Positions 18,354 through 27,729 are shown, counted from the first letter of the stretch. The stretch: DNA of 64,000 nt from Chryseobacterium sp. SORGH_AS_0447 (GCF_030818695.1 NZ_JAUTAR010000001.1:3652501-3716500); one strand, 5' to 3'. Numbers and translations are program-made. The notes: generated by a model not told the origin, from the sequence alone.

Positions 18354-18391
18354 TCCGTTAACAGCCAACGGTTTAGCATTGAGTACATTTG
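18354..18391 (+). promoter_or_regulatory. Possible promoter with an upstream inverted repeat
   Basis: TACATTTG (18384-18391) fits the TAnnTTTG -7 consensus and lies 14 bases before the first possible ATG. About 12 bases upstream is an inverted repeat ccgtt/aacgg with a 7-base spacer (18355-18371), in the place of the -33 element, so it could be an operator. Confidence 0.4.
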
Positions 18392-18404
18392 TTTAAAACC
18401 AATC

Positions 18405-18764
18405 ATGATTATGAAAAAACACTTTTACTTTTTAAGCTTATGTGCTTTATTCCTGCAAAACTGCTCGTTTCTGGAACAGAGTGATTTCAGAGAAACAAAG
18501 ATTATTTCGAGCGACCTCAACGAGAAAATCATCTATAAGTATTACCAGACCGGAATTCACGATTACAAAGTCGATTTTTATTCGGTGGATCAGTTGGGTT
18601 CTACCAAACTGTTTGAGCACGATATCAACGACGCGCTGTTAAGTTCAAATACTTATCATATTTCAGAAAGTAATGATGAGCTGATCATCAGGACCAAACT
18701 TTTTCCCGAGATCAGAAAACTCGTTACCCGAAACGGAAAATCGATTATTTTAACCAACCGGTAA
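18405..18764 (+). CDS. Small lipoprotein of unknown function
   Basis: A 119-aa protein with a lipoprotein signal (lipobox FLQNC). The rest is a small soluble domain rich in beta-strand-like segments. I do not recognise a family. It sits between two SIMPL genes on the same strand but has its own promoter-like TACATTTG. The ATG at 18411 (MKKHFYF) is as likely a start as 18405. Confidence 0.6.
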   Translation: MIMKKHFYFLSLCALFLQNCSFLEQSDFRETKIISSDLNEKIIYKYYQTGIHDYKVDFYSVDQLGSTKLFEHDINDALLSSNTYHISESNDELIIRTKLFPEIRKLVTRNGKSIILTNR

Positions 18765-18800
18765 ACTACATTAAGGAATTGCTTTTTATATCAGTCTGCT

Positions 18801-18865
18801 CACCAAGTCAAACCCCAGTTTCACCATGTCTGCCGGATTTGAATCCTGATGCTTCGTAATTTTAC
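18801..18865 (+). promoter_or_regulatory. Direct-repeat operator and promoter of the second SIMPL gene
   Basis: CACCAAGT at 18801 and CACCATGT at 18822 are again 21 bases apart; TAATTTTAC begins at 18857, again 35 bases after the second repeat. The sequence ctgccgg after the second repeat is also shared with the 17266 site, while the stretches between the elements differ, which suggests selection on the elements. Confidence 0.72.
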
Positions 18866-18890
18866 TTTAGAAATTTAAAACAAGGAAATT

Positions 18891-19565
18891 ATGAAATGGA
18901 AACATTTTTTACTGATCGGATTCATGGTATTCGGCAGTATGATTAATGCACAGGAAATCAAGAAAAACTTTATCGAAGTGACCGGCGTGGCCGAAATGGA
19001 GGTGGAACCGGATGAAATTATTTTCAATGTCGGAATCAAAGGAGATAACAAAAACCAGCTGGCCGACAACGAAAAACAGTTGTTTGAGATCCTGAAAAAC
19101 AACGGGGTAAAAAACGAAGACATCAAATTCAAATCGATGTACCAGAATGTGTATTCCAAAGTAAAGATTTTCACAAAAAACCTTCAGTTTAAGGTGACCA
19201 AGAAAACGGATATGGGGAATCTTTTCGAAAGCCTTAATCAGAAATGGATAACGAGCATTAATATCGCTGAGATTAAAAATACCAAAATCGCCGATTTCAG
19301 GAAAACCGTAAAAGTCAATGCTTTGAAAGCAGCCAGAGAGAAGGCAGACTATCTGCTTGAAAGTATCGGCAAAAAAACAGGAACCCCGCTGGAAATCGTG
19401 GAAATTGAAGATTATACCAGTGATACCATCCTACCGATGAACTTCAGAGCAAAAACGGCTAATATCCAGCTGGAAGCTGCCGATGCCAGTGCCGATTATT
19501 CGTTTGAAAATATCGATAACATCAAGCTGAAATACAGCATCAAGACAAAATACGAAATCTTATAA
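18891..19565 (+). CDS. SIMPL (DUF541) domain protein, exported
   Basis: A 224-aa protein with signal peptide (MKWKHFLLIGFMVFGSMINAQ, cut after AQ) and one SIMPL domain: VTGVAEMEVEPDEIIFNVGI near residue 30, then the helix ALKAAREKADYLLESIGKKTG and a C-terminal strand. Function in this family is not settled. It carries the same promoter arrangement as the SIMPL-like gene at 17355, so both are likely one regulon of the nearby LytTR system. Confidence 0.85.
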   Translation: MKWKHFLLIGFMVFGSMINAQEIKKNFIEVTGVAEMEVEPDEIIFNVGIKGDNKNQLADNEKQLFEILKNNGVKNEDIKFKSMYQNVYSKVKIFTKNLQFKVTKKTDMGNLFESLNQKWITSINIAEIKNTKIADFRKTVKVNALKAAREKADYLLESIGKKTGTPLEIVEIEDYTSDTILPMNFRAKTANIQLEAADASADYSFENIDNIKLKYSIKTKYEIL

Positions 19566-19617
19566 CATCATAAACGGTAAATGAGGGTCCCTCAATACCT
19601 GCTTATTTTGAGTGTGC

Positions 19618-19647
19618 AACCCATGGCAAAGAACGCTATGGGTTTTT
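19618..19647 (+). terminator. Intrinsic terminator after the second SIMPL gene
   Basis: Arms aacccat/atgggtt with an inner gc/gc pair, followed by T5. Confidence 0.75.
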
Positions 19648-19789
19648 CATCTGTAAATCCGACTTATTTCAGATATACCCTATATGTTTTATCCGATAAA
19701 TAACAATTCCATCTTTCAGCCGCCGGAAAATTAAATATTGGTTTAGTTTTTGTTATCAACCTAAAATCAACCACAATAATATATACAAT

Positions 19790-20170
19790 ATGATAACGAT
19801 TATTCCAGAGGCTCCTGAGAATGTTGCTGCCTTCAGCGCAACGGGAGATGTGACGAAAGAAGATTTTCAAAACCTGGTACTTCCTCATGTACAACGAAAG
19901 GTGGACGAATACAATGAATTGAATTATCTGTTGTATTTGGATACAGACCTTGATAAATTTACCATGGGAGCCTGGCTGCAGGATGCGATTTTAGGATTAA
20001 AGAATTTAACCCAGTGGAACAGGGCCGCTATTGTTACAGATAAGGAAGGCGTGCAGAATTTCACTGATATTTTCAGTGTCGTAATGCCCGGAGAATTTAA
20101 GTCTTTCCCGAAAGGAAACCTTTACAATGCTTTGTACTGGTGCAAAAACGGGAATGAAGTAGAAGCGTAA
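19790..20170 (+). CDS. STAS/SEC14-like (SpoIIAA-like) domain protein
   Basis: A 126-aa cytosolic protein of the SpoIIAA-like family (PF11964): starts ITIIPEAPENVAAFSATGDVTKEDF, with LLYLDTD in the core and WNRAAIVTD later. Such single-domain proteins are common in Bacteroidota; their ligand is unknown, and the fold suggests lipid or anion binding. Single gene bounded by terminators. Confidence 0.75.
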   Translation: MITIIPEAPENVAAFSATGDVTKEDFQNLVLPHVQRKVDEYNELNYLLYLDTDLDKFTMGAWLQDAILGLKNLTQWNRAAIVTDKEGVQNFTDIFSVVMPGEFKSFPKGNLYNALYWCKNGNEVEA

Positions 20171-20195
20171 ACAGCTTATTATAAAAACAACTGAG

Positions 20196-20221
20196 GACTG
20201 CCTGAAAAGGCAGTCTTTTTT
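20196..20221 (+). terminator. Intrinsic terminator of the SpoIIAA-like gene
   Basis: Perfect 8-bp stem gactgcct/aggcagtc with gaaa tetraloop and T6. Confidence 0.9.
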
Positions 20222-20232
20222 ATTTATGACCA

Positions 20233-20265
20233 AAAAAAAAGCTGCTCTTAGAAAGAACAGCTTTT
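20233..20265 (-). terminator. Intrinsic terminator of the MFS transporter gene
   Basis: Arms aaaagctg/cagctttt with the inner tct/aga pairing; the A9 run at 20232-20240 gives a U tract on the minus strand. Confidence 0.8.
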
Positions 20266-20269
20266 CTTT

Positions 20270-21472
20270 TTATGAATCGCACGAAACACATTCCGTTGTC
20301 ATTTTATTTTCATCAGGTTTTTGCGAGGCGTACAGCTGCTTGTATCTGAAAGCGATAAACAACCCAATCAGCGTCATCCCGACTCCTACCAGCGAAGGAT
20401 AATTATACGAATATCCCTGTTCCAGCGGGATACCTCCGAGAAACGCACCCATCGCGTTAGCACAGTTGAAAGCCGCCTGCATAAAAGCTGCCGCCATCAT
20501 TTCGCTTTTCGGCGCCGCCTTCATCATCATAATGTTGATCGGTGCCGCTACGGACATGGACAAGGCTCCACAAATGAACGTTAATGCCAATGAAATATAT
20601 TGATACTCTGATAAGAAGAAAACTCCCGCCAATGAAACCATCATCAGAGACATCAACAAAACACAGGTTTTTTCCGGATTCAGCCGGTCTGATAAATAAC
20701 CCCCTGCCAAATTCCCTACGACCATTCCGGCCCCGGCAAGAATCATTACATACGCCATCTGGCTCTCCTTAATTCCCGAAACAATCGTCATTAAAGGCGT
20801 GATATAGCTGAACCATGTGAATAGCCCACCGAAACCAATGGCGGTGATCATCAGGACAAGCCAGGCCTGTTTTCTTTTAAGGAATTTCATTTCTTCCATA
20901 AAATGGGTATCCTGATTGGTTTCCAGTACCGGAAGCCAGAGTTTCAGAAACAAAAGGGCCAGTAAGCCGATAACCGCAACAATAGCGAAATACCACCGCC
21001 AGTGGAAAGTATGCCCGATATACGTTACCAAAGGAACCATCGCAAGATTGGCAATGGTGAGCCCTGTAAACATCAGGGAAATATAAAAGGCTTCCTTGCC
21101 TTTCGCTGCCATTCTCGTGGCGACCACTGTTCCTACCCCGAAAAATGCACCATGCGGAAGCCCGGAAAGAAAACGGATGATCATCATCGTCGTATAATCC
21201 GGAGCAACCGCCGACAAGGCGTTGAATACCGTAAAGATCATCATTAAGGCAATCAGCACTTTTTTCGGCGGAAACTTCACCGAGTAGCCGATCAGGAGCG
21301 GTGCGCCCACCACAACTCCGAAGGCATAAGCAGAAATAAGATGTCCGGCTTCGGGAATACTGATCTGCAGGCTTCTTGCCATATCGGGAAGCAGTCCCAT
21401 AATCGTAAACTCGGTGGTCCCGATTCCCAGTCCGCCAATCGCAAGCGGTATTATTCTTTTGTCAATCTTCAT
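20270..21472 (-). CDS. MFS transporter, DHA1/AraJ-like efflux protein
   Basis: A 400-aa integral membrane protein with about 12 hydrophobic helices. TM1 has LAIGGLGIGTTEFTIMGLLP, typical of the AraJ/YdhP/PbuE group, and the loop 2-3 and motif region (IRFLSGLPHGAFFGVG) also match. These are proton-driven exporters of sugars, purines or drugs; the substrate cannot be read from sequence. It is divergent from an AraC regulator at 21630 and may be controlled by it. Confidence 0.88.
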   Translation of the reverse strand: MKIDKRIIPLAIGGLGIGTTEFTIMGLLPDMARSLQISIPEAGHLISAYAFGVVVGAPLLIGYSVKFPPKKVLIALMMIFTVFNALSAVAPDYTTMMIIRFLSGLPHGAFFGVGTVVATRMAAKGKEAFYISLMFTGLTIANLAMVPLVTYIGHTFHWRWYFAIVAVIGLLALLFLKLWLPVLETNQDTHFMEEMKFLKRKQAWLVLMITAIGFGGLFTWFSYITPLMTIVSGIKESQMAYVMILAGAGMVVGNLAGGYLSDRLNPEKTCVLLMSLMMVSLAGVFFLSEYQYISLALTFICGALSMSVAAPINIMMMKAAPKSEMMAAAFMQAAFNCANAMGAFLGGIPLEQGYSYNYPSLVGVGMTLIGLFIAFRYKQLYASQKPDENKMTTECVSCDS

Positions 21473-21568
21473 TGTATAACCTTTTAACTGTTAAGGATCA
21501 TTGATTCCCTTTGAAAGTGCAAAAATGAAAAGAAATCCTGGTTTATACTTTAACGGGAATGATATAAA

Positions 21569-21601
21569 TTTGCTCTCTATTAACAATTTTAATTACATTT
21601 G
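21569..21601 (+). promoter_or_regulatory. Promoter of the AraC-family regulator
   Basis: TTTG at 21569-21572, a 21-base spacer and TACATTTG at 21594-21601: a good Bacteroidota -33/-7 pair, about 28 bases before the ATG. Confidence 0.65.
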
Positions 21602-21629
21602 AACTAATTATTAATCAAAAGAGAACATA

Positions 21630-22484
21630 ATGAAAATTCAGAAAGAAATTATTGAATTTGAAGAAGGTAAATCTTTCAAGCTATTTTCGCCATCGCTTAA
21701 AAACTGTTTCTTCTGGCATTACCATCCTGAAATAGAGCTTGTCTACGTGGAAGCCAGCAACGGGATCCGCCATGTCGGAAAAAACATTTCGGATTTTAAA
21801 GACAGCGACCTGCTGCTGATTGGGTCCAATGTTCCTCACCTTAATTTTGATTATAAGATCCAGACCGAATGTAAACAGCTGGTCCTGCAGATGCGCGAAA
21901 ATTTCCTTCAAGAATATATTATTCCCGTTCCTGAATTTGAAAATATCAAAACCCTTCTGGAAAAGTCTTATTTAGGCCTATCGTTTTCTGGAGAAACCAA
22001 AAAGACGGTCGTCGATAAACTGCACCGGATGAAAAATGAAAATGCATTCTCTTCTTTTATGGGCCTTATCGAAATTCTGCAAATCCTCTCCGAATCCGAC
22101 GAAGTAAAAGAACTGAATAACGAAGACACGCGCATCAAATGGTTTCTGAACGACAAGATCCGGATGGGGACAATTTACGATTATATCCATGAGCACTACG
22201 ATAAAGCCCCCAATGTAAATGTGATCGCAAACAATGTAAACCTCAGCACCCCTGCATTCTGCCGCTACTTCAAAAAACAGACGGATATGACCTTCACCGA
22301 TTTCGTGAATAATTACCGGATCAACCAGGCCAAATTGTTGCTGCTGCAAAATTCCTGCGTTACGGAAGTTTGTTTTCAGGTAGGATTTGAAAGCCTCTCC
22401 TACTTCAATAAATTATTTAAAAAATACATCGGGGAAACACCTTCTGCTTTTAAGAAAAAACATTTGAGTAAAATAGCGAATTAG
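21630..22484 (+). CDS. AraC-family transcriptional regulator
   Basis: A 284-aa regulator. The N-terminal half is a cupin-like ligand domain (WHYHPEIELVYVE, then a double-stranded beta-helix region). The C-terminal 100 residues are an AraC/XylS double helix-turn-helix (VNVIANNVNLSTPAFCRYFKKQ; EVCFQVGFESLSYFNKLFKK). The intergenic region of about 157 bases shared with the MFS gene makes the transporter the likely target. The inducer is unknown. Confidence 0.9.
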   Translation: MKIQKEIIEFEEGKSFKLFSPSLKNCFFWHYHPEIELVYVEASNGIRHVGKNISDFKDSDLLLIGSNVPHLNFDYKIQTECKQLVLQMRENFLQEYIIPVPEFENIKTLLEKSYLGLSFSGETKKTVVDKLHRMKNENAFSSFMGLIEILQILSESDEVKELNNEDTRIKWFLNDKIRMGTIYDYIHEHYDKAPNVNVIANNVNLSTPAFCRYFKKQTDMTFTDFVNNYRINQAKLLLLQNSCVTEVCFQVGFESLSYFNKLFKKYIGETPSAFKKKHLSKIAN

Positions 22485-22659
22485 CCTTGCATTCAATCGC
22501 AAATTTTACCGCAACAGATTCAAAAGATATTCATGCCGGATAAAAGTTAATAATTGACGCTGAATTAGAGCGTACATAAGCTTTTAAAAAACTTTGATTT
22601 TATATTTACAATTTGAAGAATGCGAATTCTGGTGGATGAGATTACTCGAAGCCGCCCCA

Positions 22660-23245
22660 TGATCTGTGAAAAATCTGTGGCAGATTTCTTTGTATTTTGC
22701 ATTAATCCAGATTCATATGTTTTCATGCTATTTGCTAATACTACGTTTAGATTCCCTGCGGGAATGACAAACATGCGTTGATATACTTCGGGATTTAAAG
22801 AAACGGTAGTTCAGTGGCTGCGTGGAATCGAAGGATATTATCTGTGAAAATCCGTGAAATCTGTGAGAGATCATTTCATCATCTATTTAAATTCAGATGC
22901 AATTCTTTTATCCCTATCGCTAATACTAGGTTTAGATTCCCTGTGGGAATGACAACATGCGGCGACATACTTCATGATGTAAAGAAATGGTAGTTCAGTG
23001 GCTGAACGGAATCGAAGGCTATCATCTGTGAAAATCCGTAAAATCTGTGGGAGATCATTTCATCATCTATTTAAATTCAGATGCAATTCTTTTATCCCTA
23101 TCGCTAATACTATGTTTAGATTCCCTGCGGGAATGACAAATATGCGTTGACACACTTTATTATTTAAAGAAACGGTAGTTCAATGGCTGAGCGGAATCGA
23201 AAGCTATTATCTGTGAAAATCCGTGAAATCCGTAGGAGAAAATAA
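22660..23245. repeat. Tandem repeat, unit about 185 bp, about three copies
   Basis: Units start at gctaatact at 22734, 22919 and 23103 (periods 185 and 184); the third is cut short and a degenerate partial copy precedes the first. Each unit has the palindrome tttagattccc-tgc-gggaatgacaa (22746, 22931, 23115) and later atctgtgaaaatccgtgaaa. Units two and three share long identical stretches. Confidence 0.85.
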
Positions 23246-23272
23246 AAAATCGCTCCAAAACTGAAGCGATTG
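23244..23272 (-). terminator. Intrinsic terminator of lipA
   Basis: Arms aatcgct/agcgatt with an A6 run at the 3' side in minus-strand sense. Confidence 0.75.
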
Positions 23273-23276
23273 TATT

Positions 23277-24143
23277 TTAATGAATATGTTTTTCTGCATG
23301 ATAAGAGCTTCGTACCAACGGCGAGCTTTCCACATGACGGAAGCCTAGGCTTCTTGCAAAATCCCCGAACTCGTCGAACTCTTCAGGAGTAATGAATTTC
23401 TTTACCGGAAGATGCTTTTTGGTCGGCTGTAGATATTGCCCTAATGTAATAACGTCTACATTTGCATTTCTAATGTCTTCAATCGTCTGGAAAACCTCCT
23501 CTTTTGTTTCGCCCAATCCGAGCATGACACCGGTTTTCGTTCTTCGCTGTCCTGCTTCTTTCAGATATCTCAAAACTTCAAGGCTTCTTTCATATTTTGC
23601 CTGGATTCTTACTTCTCTCGTAAGACGTTTTACCGTTTCCATGTTGTGGGAAATTACTTCCGGCGCCACATCCACCAATCGGTCGATGTGTTTCGTAATG
23701 CCCTGGAAATCAGGAATCAGGGTTTCCATGGTTGTTCCCGGGGAAATCCTTCTTACGGCATTTACCGTTTCTGCCCAAAGGATAGAGCCCATGTCTTTCA
23801 GGTCATCACGGTCAACCGACGTTAAAACAGCATGCTTGATCTTCATTAATTTGATCGAACGGGCTACTTTTTCTGGCTCATCCCAGTTTACATCCATCGG
23901 TTTTCCGGTTTTTACCCCGCAAAATCCACAGCTTCTGGTACAGATATTTCCTAAAATCATGAACGTTGCCGTTCCTTCGCCCCAGCATTCCCCCATATTC
24001 GGACAGCTTCCGCTCTGGCAGATGGTATTTAATTTATATTTGTCGACCAAAGTCCTCAGTTCCCTGTAATTCTTTCCGGTAGGAAGCTTTACACGGATCC
24101 ACTTTGGTTTCTGAACGGTTGTATCCTGAACTAAATTCTCCAT
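23277..24143 (-). CDS. lipA: Lipoyl synthase
   Basis: A 288-aa radical-SAM enzyme that inserts two sulfurs into octanoyl groups on the lipoyl domains of pyruvate and 2-oxoglutarate dehydrogenases. Both iron-sulfur clusters are visible: the radical-SAM CxxxCxxC in CTRSCGFC (Cys68, 72, 75) and the auxiliary cluster in [12 protein letters not shown] (Cys42, 47, 53). The C-terminal serine of the auxiliary cluster lies in [13 protein letters not shown]. Full length. Single gene with its own terminator. Confidence 0.97.
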   Translation of the reverse strand: MENLVQDTTVQKPKWIRVKLPTGKNYRELRTLVDKYKLNTICQSGSCPNMGECWGEGTATFMILGNICTRSCGFCGVKTGKPMDVNWDEPEKVARSIKLMKIKHAVLTSVDRDDLKDMGSILWAETVNAVRRISPGTTMETLIPDFQGITKHIDRLVDVAPEVISHNMETVKRLTREVRIQAKYERSLEVLRYLKEAGQRRTKTGVMLGLGETKEEVFQTIEDIRNANVDVITLGQYLQPTKKHLPVKKFITPEEFDEFGDFARSLGFRHVESSPLVRSSYHAEKHIH

Positions 24144-24250
24144 TGATATCTCAAATTGAGGTTCAAAGTTAGTGATTTTTTTATCGAAACAATCAAAGAC
24201 CCGGATTGATGAAACATATAATTCCGTAATTTTAGGTTTAAATCTGATTT

Positions 24251-24883
24251 ATGAAAAACACATCTTGCCTGCTGCTGATGGTGTGCAGTGTATTCTCTTT
24301 CGCCCAGAAAGAATTCCAGCCTACCGGTTCAACGGTCATTGAAACGGTTGAAGGTGATCTGGATGGTGATCGAATCCCGGAGCAGGTAATTATTTACAAT
24401 ACGAAAGACACTGCCGAATACGGAAACATCCGTGAAATACAGATCCTGAAGAAAGTCAATGGAAAATGGAAGATCCTGGAAAAATCAAGAAATGCGATTC
24501 TTAAAAGCCGTGACGGCGGAATGATGGGTGATCCCTACCAGAGTACTGAGATTGAAAAGGGAATTTTAATGATTACCCAGGCCGGAGGAAGCAGCTGGAA
24601 ATGGGGCTATACCGACAAATACCGGTTTCAGAACGGCCGTTTTGAACTGATCGGTTATTCCTCAAGCAGCGGAAGGCCGGAAGAATACTGGACGGATGTT
24701 GATTTTAATTTATCCACCGGCCAGCTGACTTTTGAAAAGGAAGTTGAAAATACCAAAGAGTACGGAAAATCCAAAAAGGAAACATTGATAAAGAAAGGAT
24801 TGAAAATAAATCTTCAGAACAGGAACCAGGAAAAACGCAGGGAAATTCTTCTGCCCAAAACGAAAGAGAAAGTTTATTTATAA
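24251..24883 (+). CDS. Exported protein of unknown function
   Basis: A 210-aa protein with signal peptide (ending FSFAQ). The mature part starts with VEGDLDGDRIPEQVIIYNT, a DxDxD calcium-loop-like segment of the type seen in FG-GAP and similar beta proteins, and it is Lys-rich at the C-terminus. I do not recognise a family. Divergent from lipA; convergent with the sigma factor gene. Confidence 0.6.
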   Translation: MKNTSCLLLMVCSVFSFAQKEFQPTGSTVIETVEGDLDGDRIPEQVIIYNTKDTAEYGNIREIQILKKVNGKWKILEKSRNAILKSRDGGMMGDPYQSTEIEKGILMITQAGGSSWKWGYTDKYRFQNGRFELIGYSSSSGRPEEYWTDVDFNLSTGQLTFEKEVENTKEYGKSKKETLIKKGLKINLQNRNQEKRREILLPKTKEKVYL

Positions 24884-24936
24884 TTTGATACCTGCTGAGT
24901 GTTTAATGAATGAGTAAACGTCAATTTATTATTGCT

Positions 24937-25497
24937 TTAATTGTCTTCAAACTCATTATTCTTCAACAGTTCTGCCAAGACTTTTTTAGCACGCATGACC
25001 CGGACTTTTGTGTTTGCAACTGAAATTCCCAGCTCTTCAGCGATTTCTTTAATGCTCTTTTCTTCGAAAAATCTCAGCCGGATAATGTCCTGATAGTTGG
25101 CATCCAGCGACTCGATGGTCTTGATGATTTTTTTCTGTTCTTCTTCGGAGATCATCAGCTCTTCAGGAGATTTTGCATATTGGTTCTTTACCTCATCCAG
25201 GTTTTCGGTAGGATCTTGGTTTTCCCTGGATTTTTTTCTCCAGAAATCGATAATGGTATTCTGGGCGATCGTCAGTACCCAGGTTTTAAATTGGAAATGC
25301 GGATCGTACATATCCAGCTTGGAAAGGACTTTGGAAAAAACATTTACTGTAATTTCATCGGCATCGTTTTCATCATGAACTTTTTTCATCACAAAAGAAA
25401 AAACATCCACCCAAAAGATGTTGATGAGCCTGGTCTGGGCTTTCTGGTCTTTTTCCTTTGCCTTACCGATAAGCAGGAATAGTTGTTCGTCGTTCAT
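24937..25497 (-). CDS. ECF RNA polymerase sigma factor
   Basis: A 186-aa sigma-70-family factor. Region 2 (LINIFWVDVFSFVMKKV; DADEITVNVFSKV; FKTWVLTIAQNTIIDFWRKK) and region 4 (DANYQDIIRLRFFEEKSIKEIAEELGIS) are clear, joined by an acidic linker. The frame opens at 25506, but that ATG overlaps a TATATTTG -7 element (25511 to 25504), so the ATG at 25497 is preferred. No anti-sigma gene follows, so its control is not visible here. Confidence 0.9.
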   Translation of the reverse strand: MNDEQLFLLIGKAKEKDQKAQTRLINIFWVDVFSFVMKKVHDENDADEITVNVFSKVLSKLDMYDPHFQFKTWVLTIAQNTIIDFWRKKSRENQDPTENLDEVKNQYAKSPEELMISEEEQKKIIKTIESLDANYQDIIRLRFFEEKSIKEIAEELGISVANTKVRVMRAKKVLAELLKNNEFEDN

Positions 25498-25598
25498 TAC
25501 AAACAAATATAATGATTTCGGCGGAAAAGAAAGAAGATGAAGCCGGAAATACCGAAACCACCTTCCCTATTTTGCTGTTTACTTACCACTGAATTTCT

Positions 25599-25606
25599 TA
25601 TCTTTG
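25599..25606 (+). promoter_or_regulatory. -7 promoter element of tyrS
   Basis: TATCTTTG, a perfect TAnnTTTG, 26 bases before the tyrS ATG. A TTTG at 25571 is a little far away (24-base spacer) for a -33 element. Confidence 0.6.
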
Positions 25607-25632
25607 CACCTTAAATTTTAAAGCAGAACATA

Positions 25633-26928
25633 ATGAACTCTTTTATTGAAGAACTGAAATGGCGCGGTCTATTTGCCGACATGATGCCCGGAACGGATGA
25701 ACAACTGGATAAGGAAATGACATCGGCCTATATCGGTTTTGATCCTACTGCAGATTCTTTACATATCGGAAGTCTCATTCAGATAAAAATTCTGGCCCAT
25801 TTCCAGCAGCACGGCCATAAGCCGATTGCTTTGGTGGGTGGTGCTACCGGAATGATCGGTGATCCATCGGGAAAATCTGCCGAAAGAAACCTGCTGGACG
25901 AAGAAACGCTTCTCCACTACGTAGACTGTCTGAAAAACCAGCTTTCGAGATTCCTTGATTTTTCGGGAAGTGAACCGAATAAAGCCGAGCTGGTAAACAA
26001 CTACGACTGGATGAAAAATATTTCTTTCCTTGATTTTGCAAAAAACGTAGGAAAAAATATTACCGTAAATTATATGATGGCCAAAGATTCCGTGAAAAAG
26101 AGATTTTCCGGGGAATCGGGAGCAGACGGAATGAGCTTTACGGAATTCACTTACCAGCTGATCCAGGGATACGATTTTTTACATTTGTACCAGAACAATA
26201 ACGTAAAGCTTCAGATGGGAGGTTCTGACCAATGGGGAAATATCACAACGGGAACGGAACTTATCAGAAGAAAAGCGCAGGGGGAAGCATTTGCATTAAC
26301 GGTTCCTTTGATTACAAAAGCCGACGGTTCCAAATTTGGGAAGTCCGAAAGCGGGGAAAATTACTGGCTGGATAAAACGAAGACTTCTCCGTATAAATTC
26401 TACCAGTTCTGGCTGAATGCCACAGATGAAGATGCTGAAAGATTCATCAAATTCTATACTTTTTTAGGCAGAGAAGAAATCGAAGCATTGATCGAAGAGC
26501 ATAAAACCGCTCCGCACGAAAGAAAGCTCCAGAAAAAGCTGGCTGAGGAAGTTACGGTATGGGTTCACGGAAAAGAAGAGTACGAGAAGGCATTGAAGGC
26601 TTCGGAAATCCTATTCGGACGTTCTACCGCCGAAGATCTGGTAAGCCTCGATGAAGAAACTTTCCTGGAAGTTTTTGATGGTGTTCCTCAAAAGGAAGTT
26701 GCCAAGAATGATGTATTGGGAATAAATATTGTTGATCTCCTTTCTGAGAAATCGGGGTTTCTAAAATCTAAAAGCGAAGCAACCAGAGAACTGAAAGGAA
26801 ACTCGATCTCTGTAAACAAGCAGAAGATCAACGAAGTGTATACCGCAAATGAAAATGATCTTATCGACGGTAAGTTTTTACTGCTACAGAAAGGAAAGAA
26901 AAGCTACTTTATTGTAAAGGTAATTTAA
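25633..26928 (+). CDS. tyrS: Tyrosine--tRNA ligase
   Basis: A 431-aa class I aminoacyl-tRNA synthetase that charges tRNA-Tyr. The HIGS signature is at residues 44-47 (DSLHIGSL), KFGKS starts at about 234, and a C-terminal S4-like RNA-binding domain ([21 protein letters not shown]) follows. Length is normal. Divergent from the ECF sigma gene and followed by a strong terminator. Confidence 0.97.
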   Translation: MNSFIEELKWRGLFADMMPGTDEQLDKEMTSAYIGFDPTADSLHIGSLIQIKILAHFQQHGHKPIALVGGATGMIGDPSGKSAERNLLDEETLLHYVDCLKNQLSRFLDFSGSEPNKAELVNNYDWMKNISFLDFAKNVGKNITVNYMMAKDSVKKRFSGESGADGMSFTEFTYQLIQGYDFLHLYQNNNVKLQMGGSDQWGNITTGTELIRRKAQGEAFALTVPLITKADGSKFGKSESGENYWLDKTKTSPYKFYQFWLNATDEDAERFIKFYTFLGREEIEALIEEHKTAPHERKLQKKLAEEVTVWVHGKEEYEKALKASEILFGRSTAEDLVSLDEETFLEVFDGVPQKEVAKNDVLGINIVDLLSEKSGFLKSKSEATRELKGNSISVNKQKINEVYTANENDLIDGKFLLLQKGKKSYFIVKVI

Positions 26929-26953
26929 TACAAAATTTTTTACATATAAAATG

Positions 26954-26989
26954 CGGGCGCAACAATAGATGTTGCGCCCGTAATTTTTT
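26954..26989 (+). terminator. Intrinsic terminator of tyrS
   Basis: Perfect 11-bp stem cgggcgcaaca/tgttgcgcccg followed by taatttttt. Confidence 0.92.
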
Positions 26990-26996
26990 AGACAAT

Positions 26997-27025
26997 AAAA
27001 AAGACCATCCGTAAAGATGGTCTTT
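26997..27025 (-). terminator. Intrinsic terminator of the small surface lipoprotein gene
   Basis: 10-bp stem aaagaccatc/gatggtcttt with loop cgtaaa, A run on the left giving U's on the minus strand. Confidence 0.88.
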
Positions 27026-27045
27026 ATATCGTTGTATTGATAATT

Positions 27046-27498
27046 TTATAATTCTAAGAAACTGTAAAAAACAGCAGCACTCTTATCGCCTGTTCCCACT
27101 ACTTTCTGTGTTTTGGCAACTTCACCGTCTACGTAGATCGTAATAATCAGTTCAGAATCCGAATAAGGAAGCGTTGCATTCGCTGCTAAATTAAGCTGAG
27201 ACTGGCTTGAACTCACATACATATCACCGCTTGACCAGGTAGTTCCCGTAGGGTTGAACGTTGTACTCTGTCCAGTTCCGATCTGTGTTACCACAGTTTT
27301 GAAAGTTCCCAGTACAGCAGGGCTTGGAGCAGGAGTCGGCCCATTGGTATTTATTTTTGCTTCGAACTTAATCACATGATCCGTATATCCATCGTCGTCA
27401 TCTTTCTTACAAGAATTAACCACAAAAATTACTGAAAATAGTACAGCGAATAAAAAAGAAAGTCTAAGTAAACTTTTTGATTTGTAAAATTGCTTCAT
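27046..27498 (-). CDS. Small lipoprotein with a surface-export signal
   Basis: A 150-aa lipoprotein (lipobox VVNSC). The lipidated Cys is followed at once by KKDDDD, the type of acidic/basic stretch known in Bacteroidota as a lipoprotein export signal that sends lipoproteins to the cell surface. The mature part looks like an all-beta domain (VIKFEAKINTNGP, then SELIITIYVDGEVAKTQK), similar in character to host- or matrix-exposed small lipoproteins. Family not recognised. Bounded by its own terminator. Confidence 0.7.
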   Translation of the reverse strand: MKQFYKSKSLLRLSFLFAVLFSVIFVVNSCKKDDDDGYTDHVIKFEAKINTNGPTPAPSPAVLGTFKTVVTQIGTGQSTTFNPTGTTWSSGDMYVSSSQSQLNLAANATLPYSDSELIITIYVDGEVAKTQKVVGTGDKSAAVFYSFLEL

Positions 27499-27729
27499 TT
27501 CTCCAAATAGATTTTTAATGTTTCAAATATAGGTTTTTTATCAATATAAAAATAACTTTTATGTAAAATTTCCAACAAAGATTTCCAAATAATATCAATT
27601 TAATAAATATTTAGAACGGTATTTCCTGCCAAATATTTGAAAGGCTAACCACCTGATTTCAGACAGTTTGTCAGGCCCTTCCGATTGGTCTCATTTTTAC
27701 ACCGTCTTCTGAAATACATCATTATTAAT

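Larger units (their letters stand above)
22485..23276. other. Gene-free island of 792 bases dominated by tandem repeats
   Basis: No reading frame with coding character. From about 22660 to 23245 it is a tandem repeat (see the repeat entry); the rest is AT-rich spacer and the lipA terminator. Confidence 0.7.

Noticed and set aside
22660..23245. CRISPR array
   Set aside because: Units are about 185 bp and nearly identical throughout, without short repeats separated by unique spacers; no cas genes.
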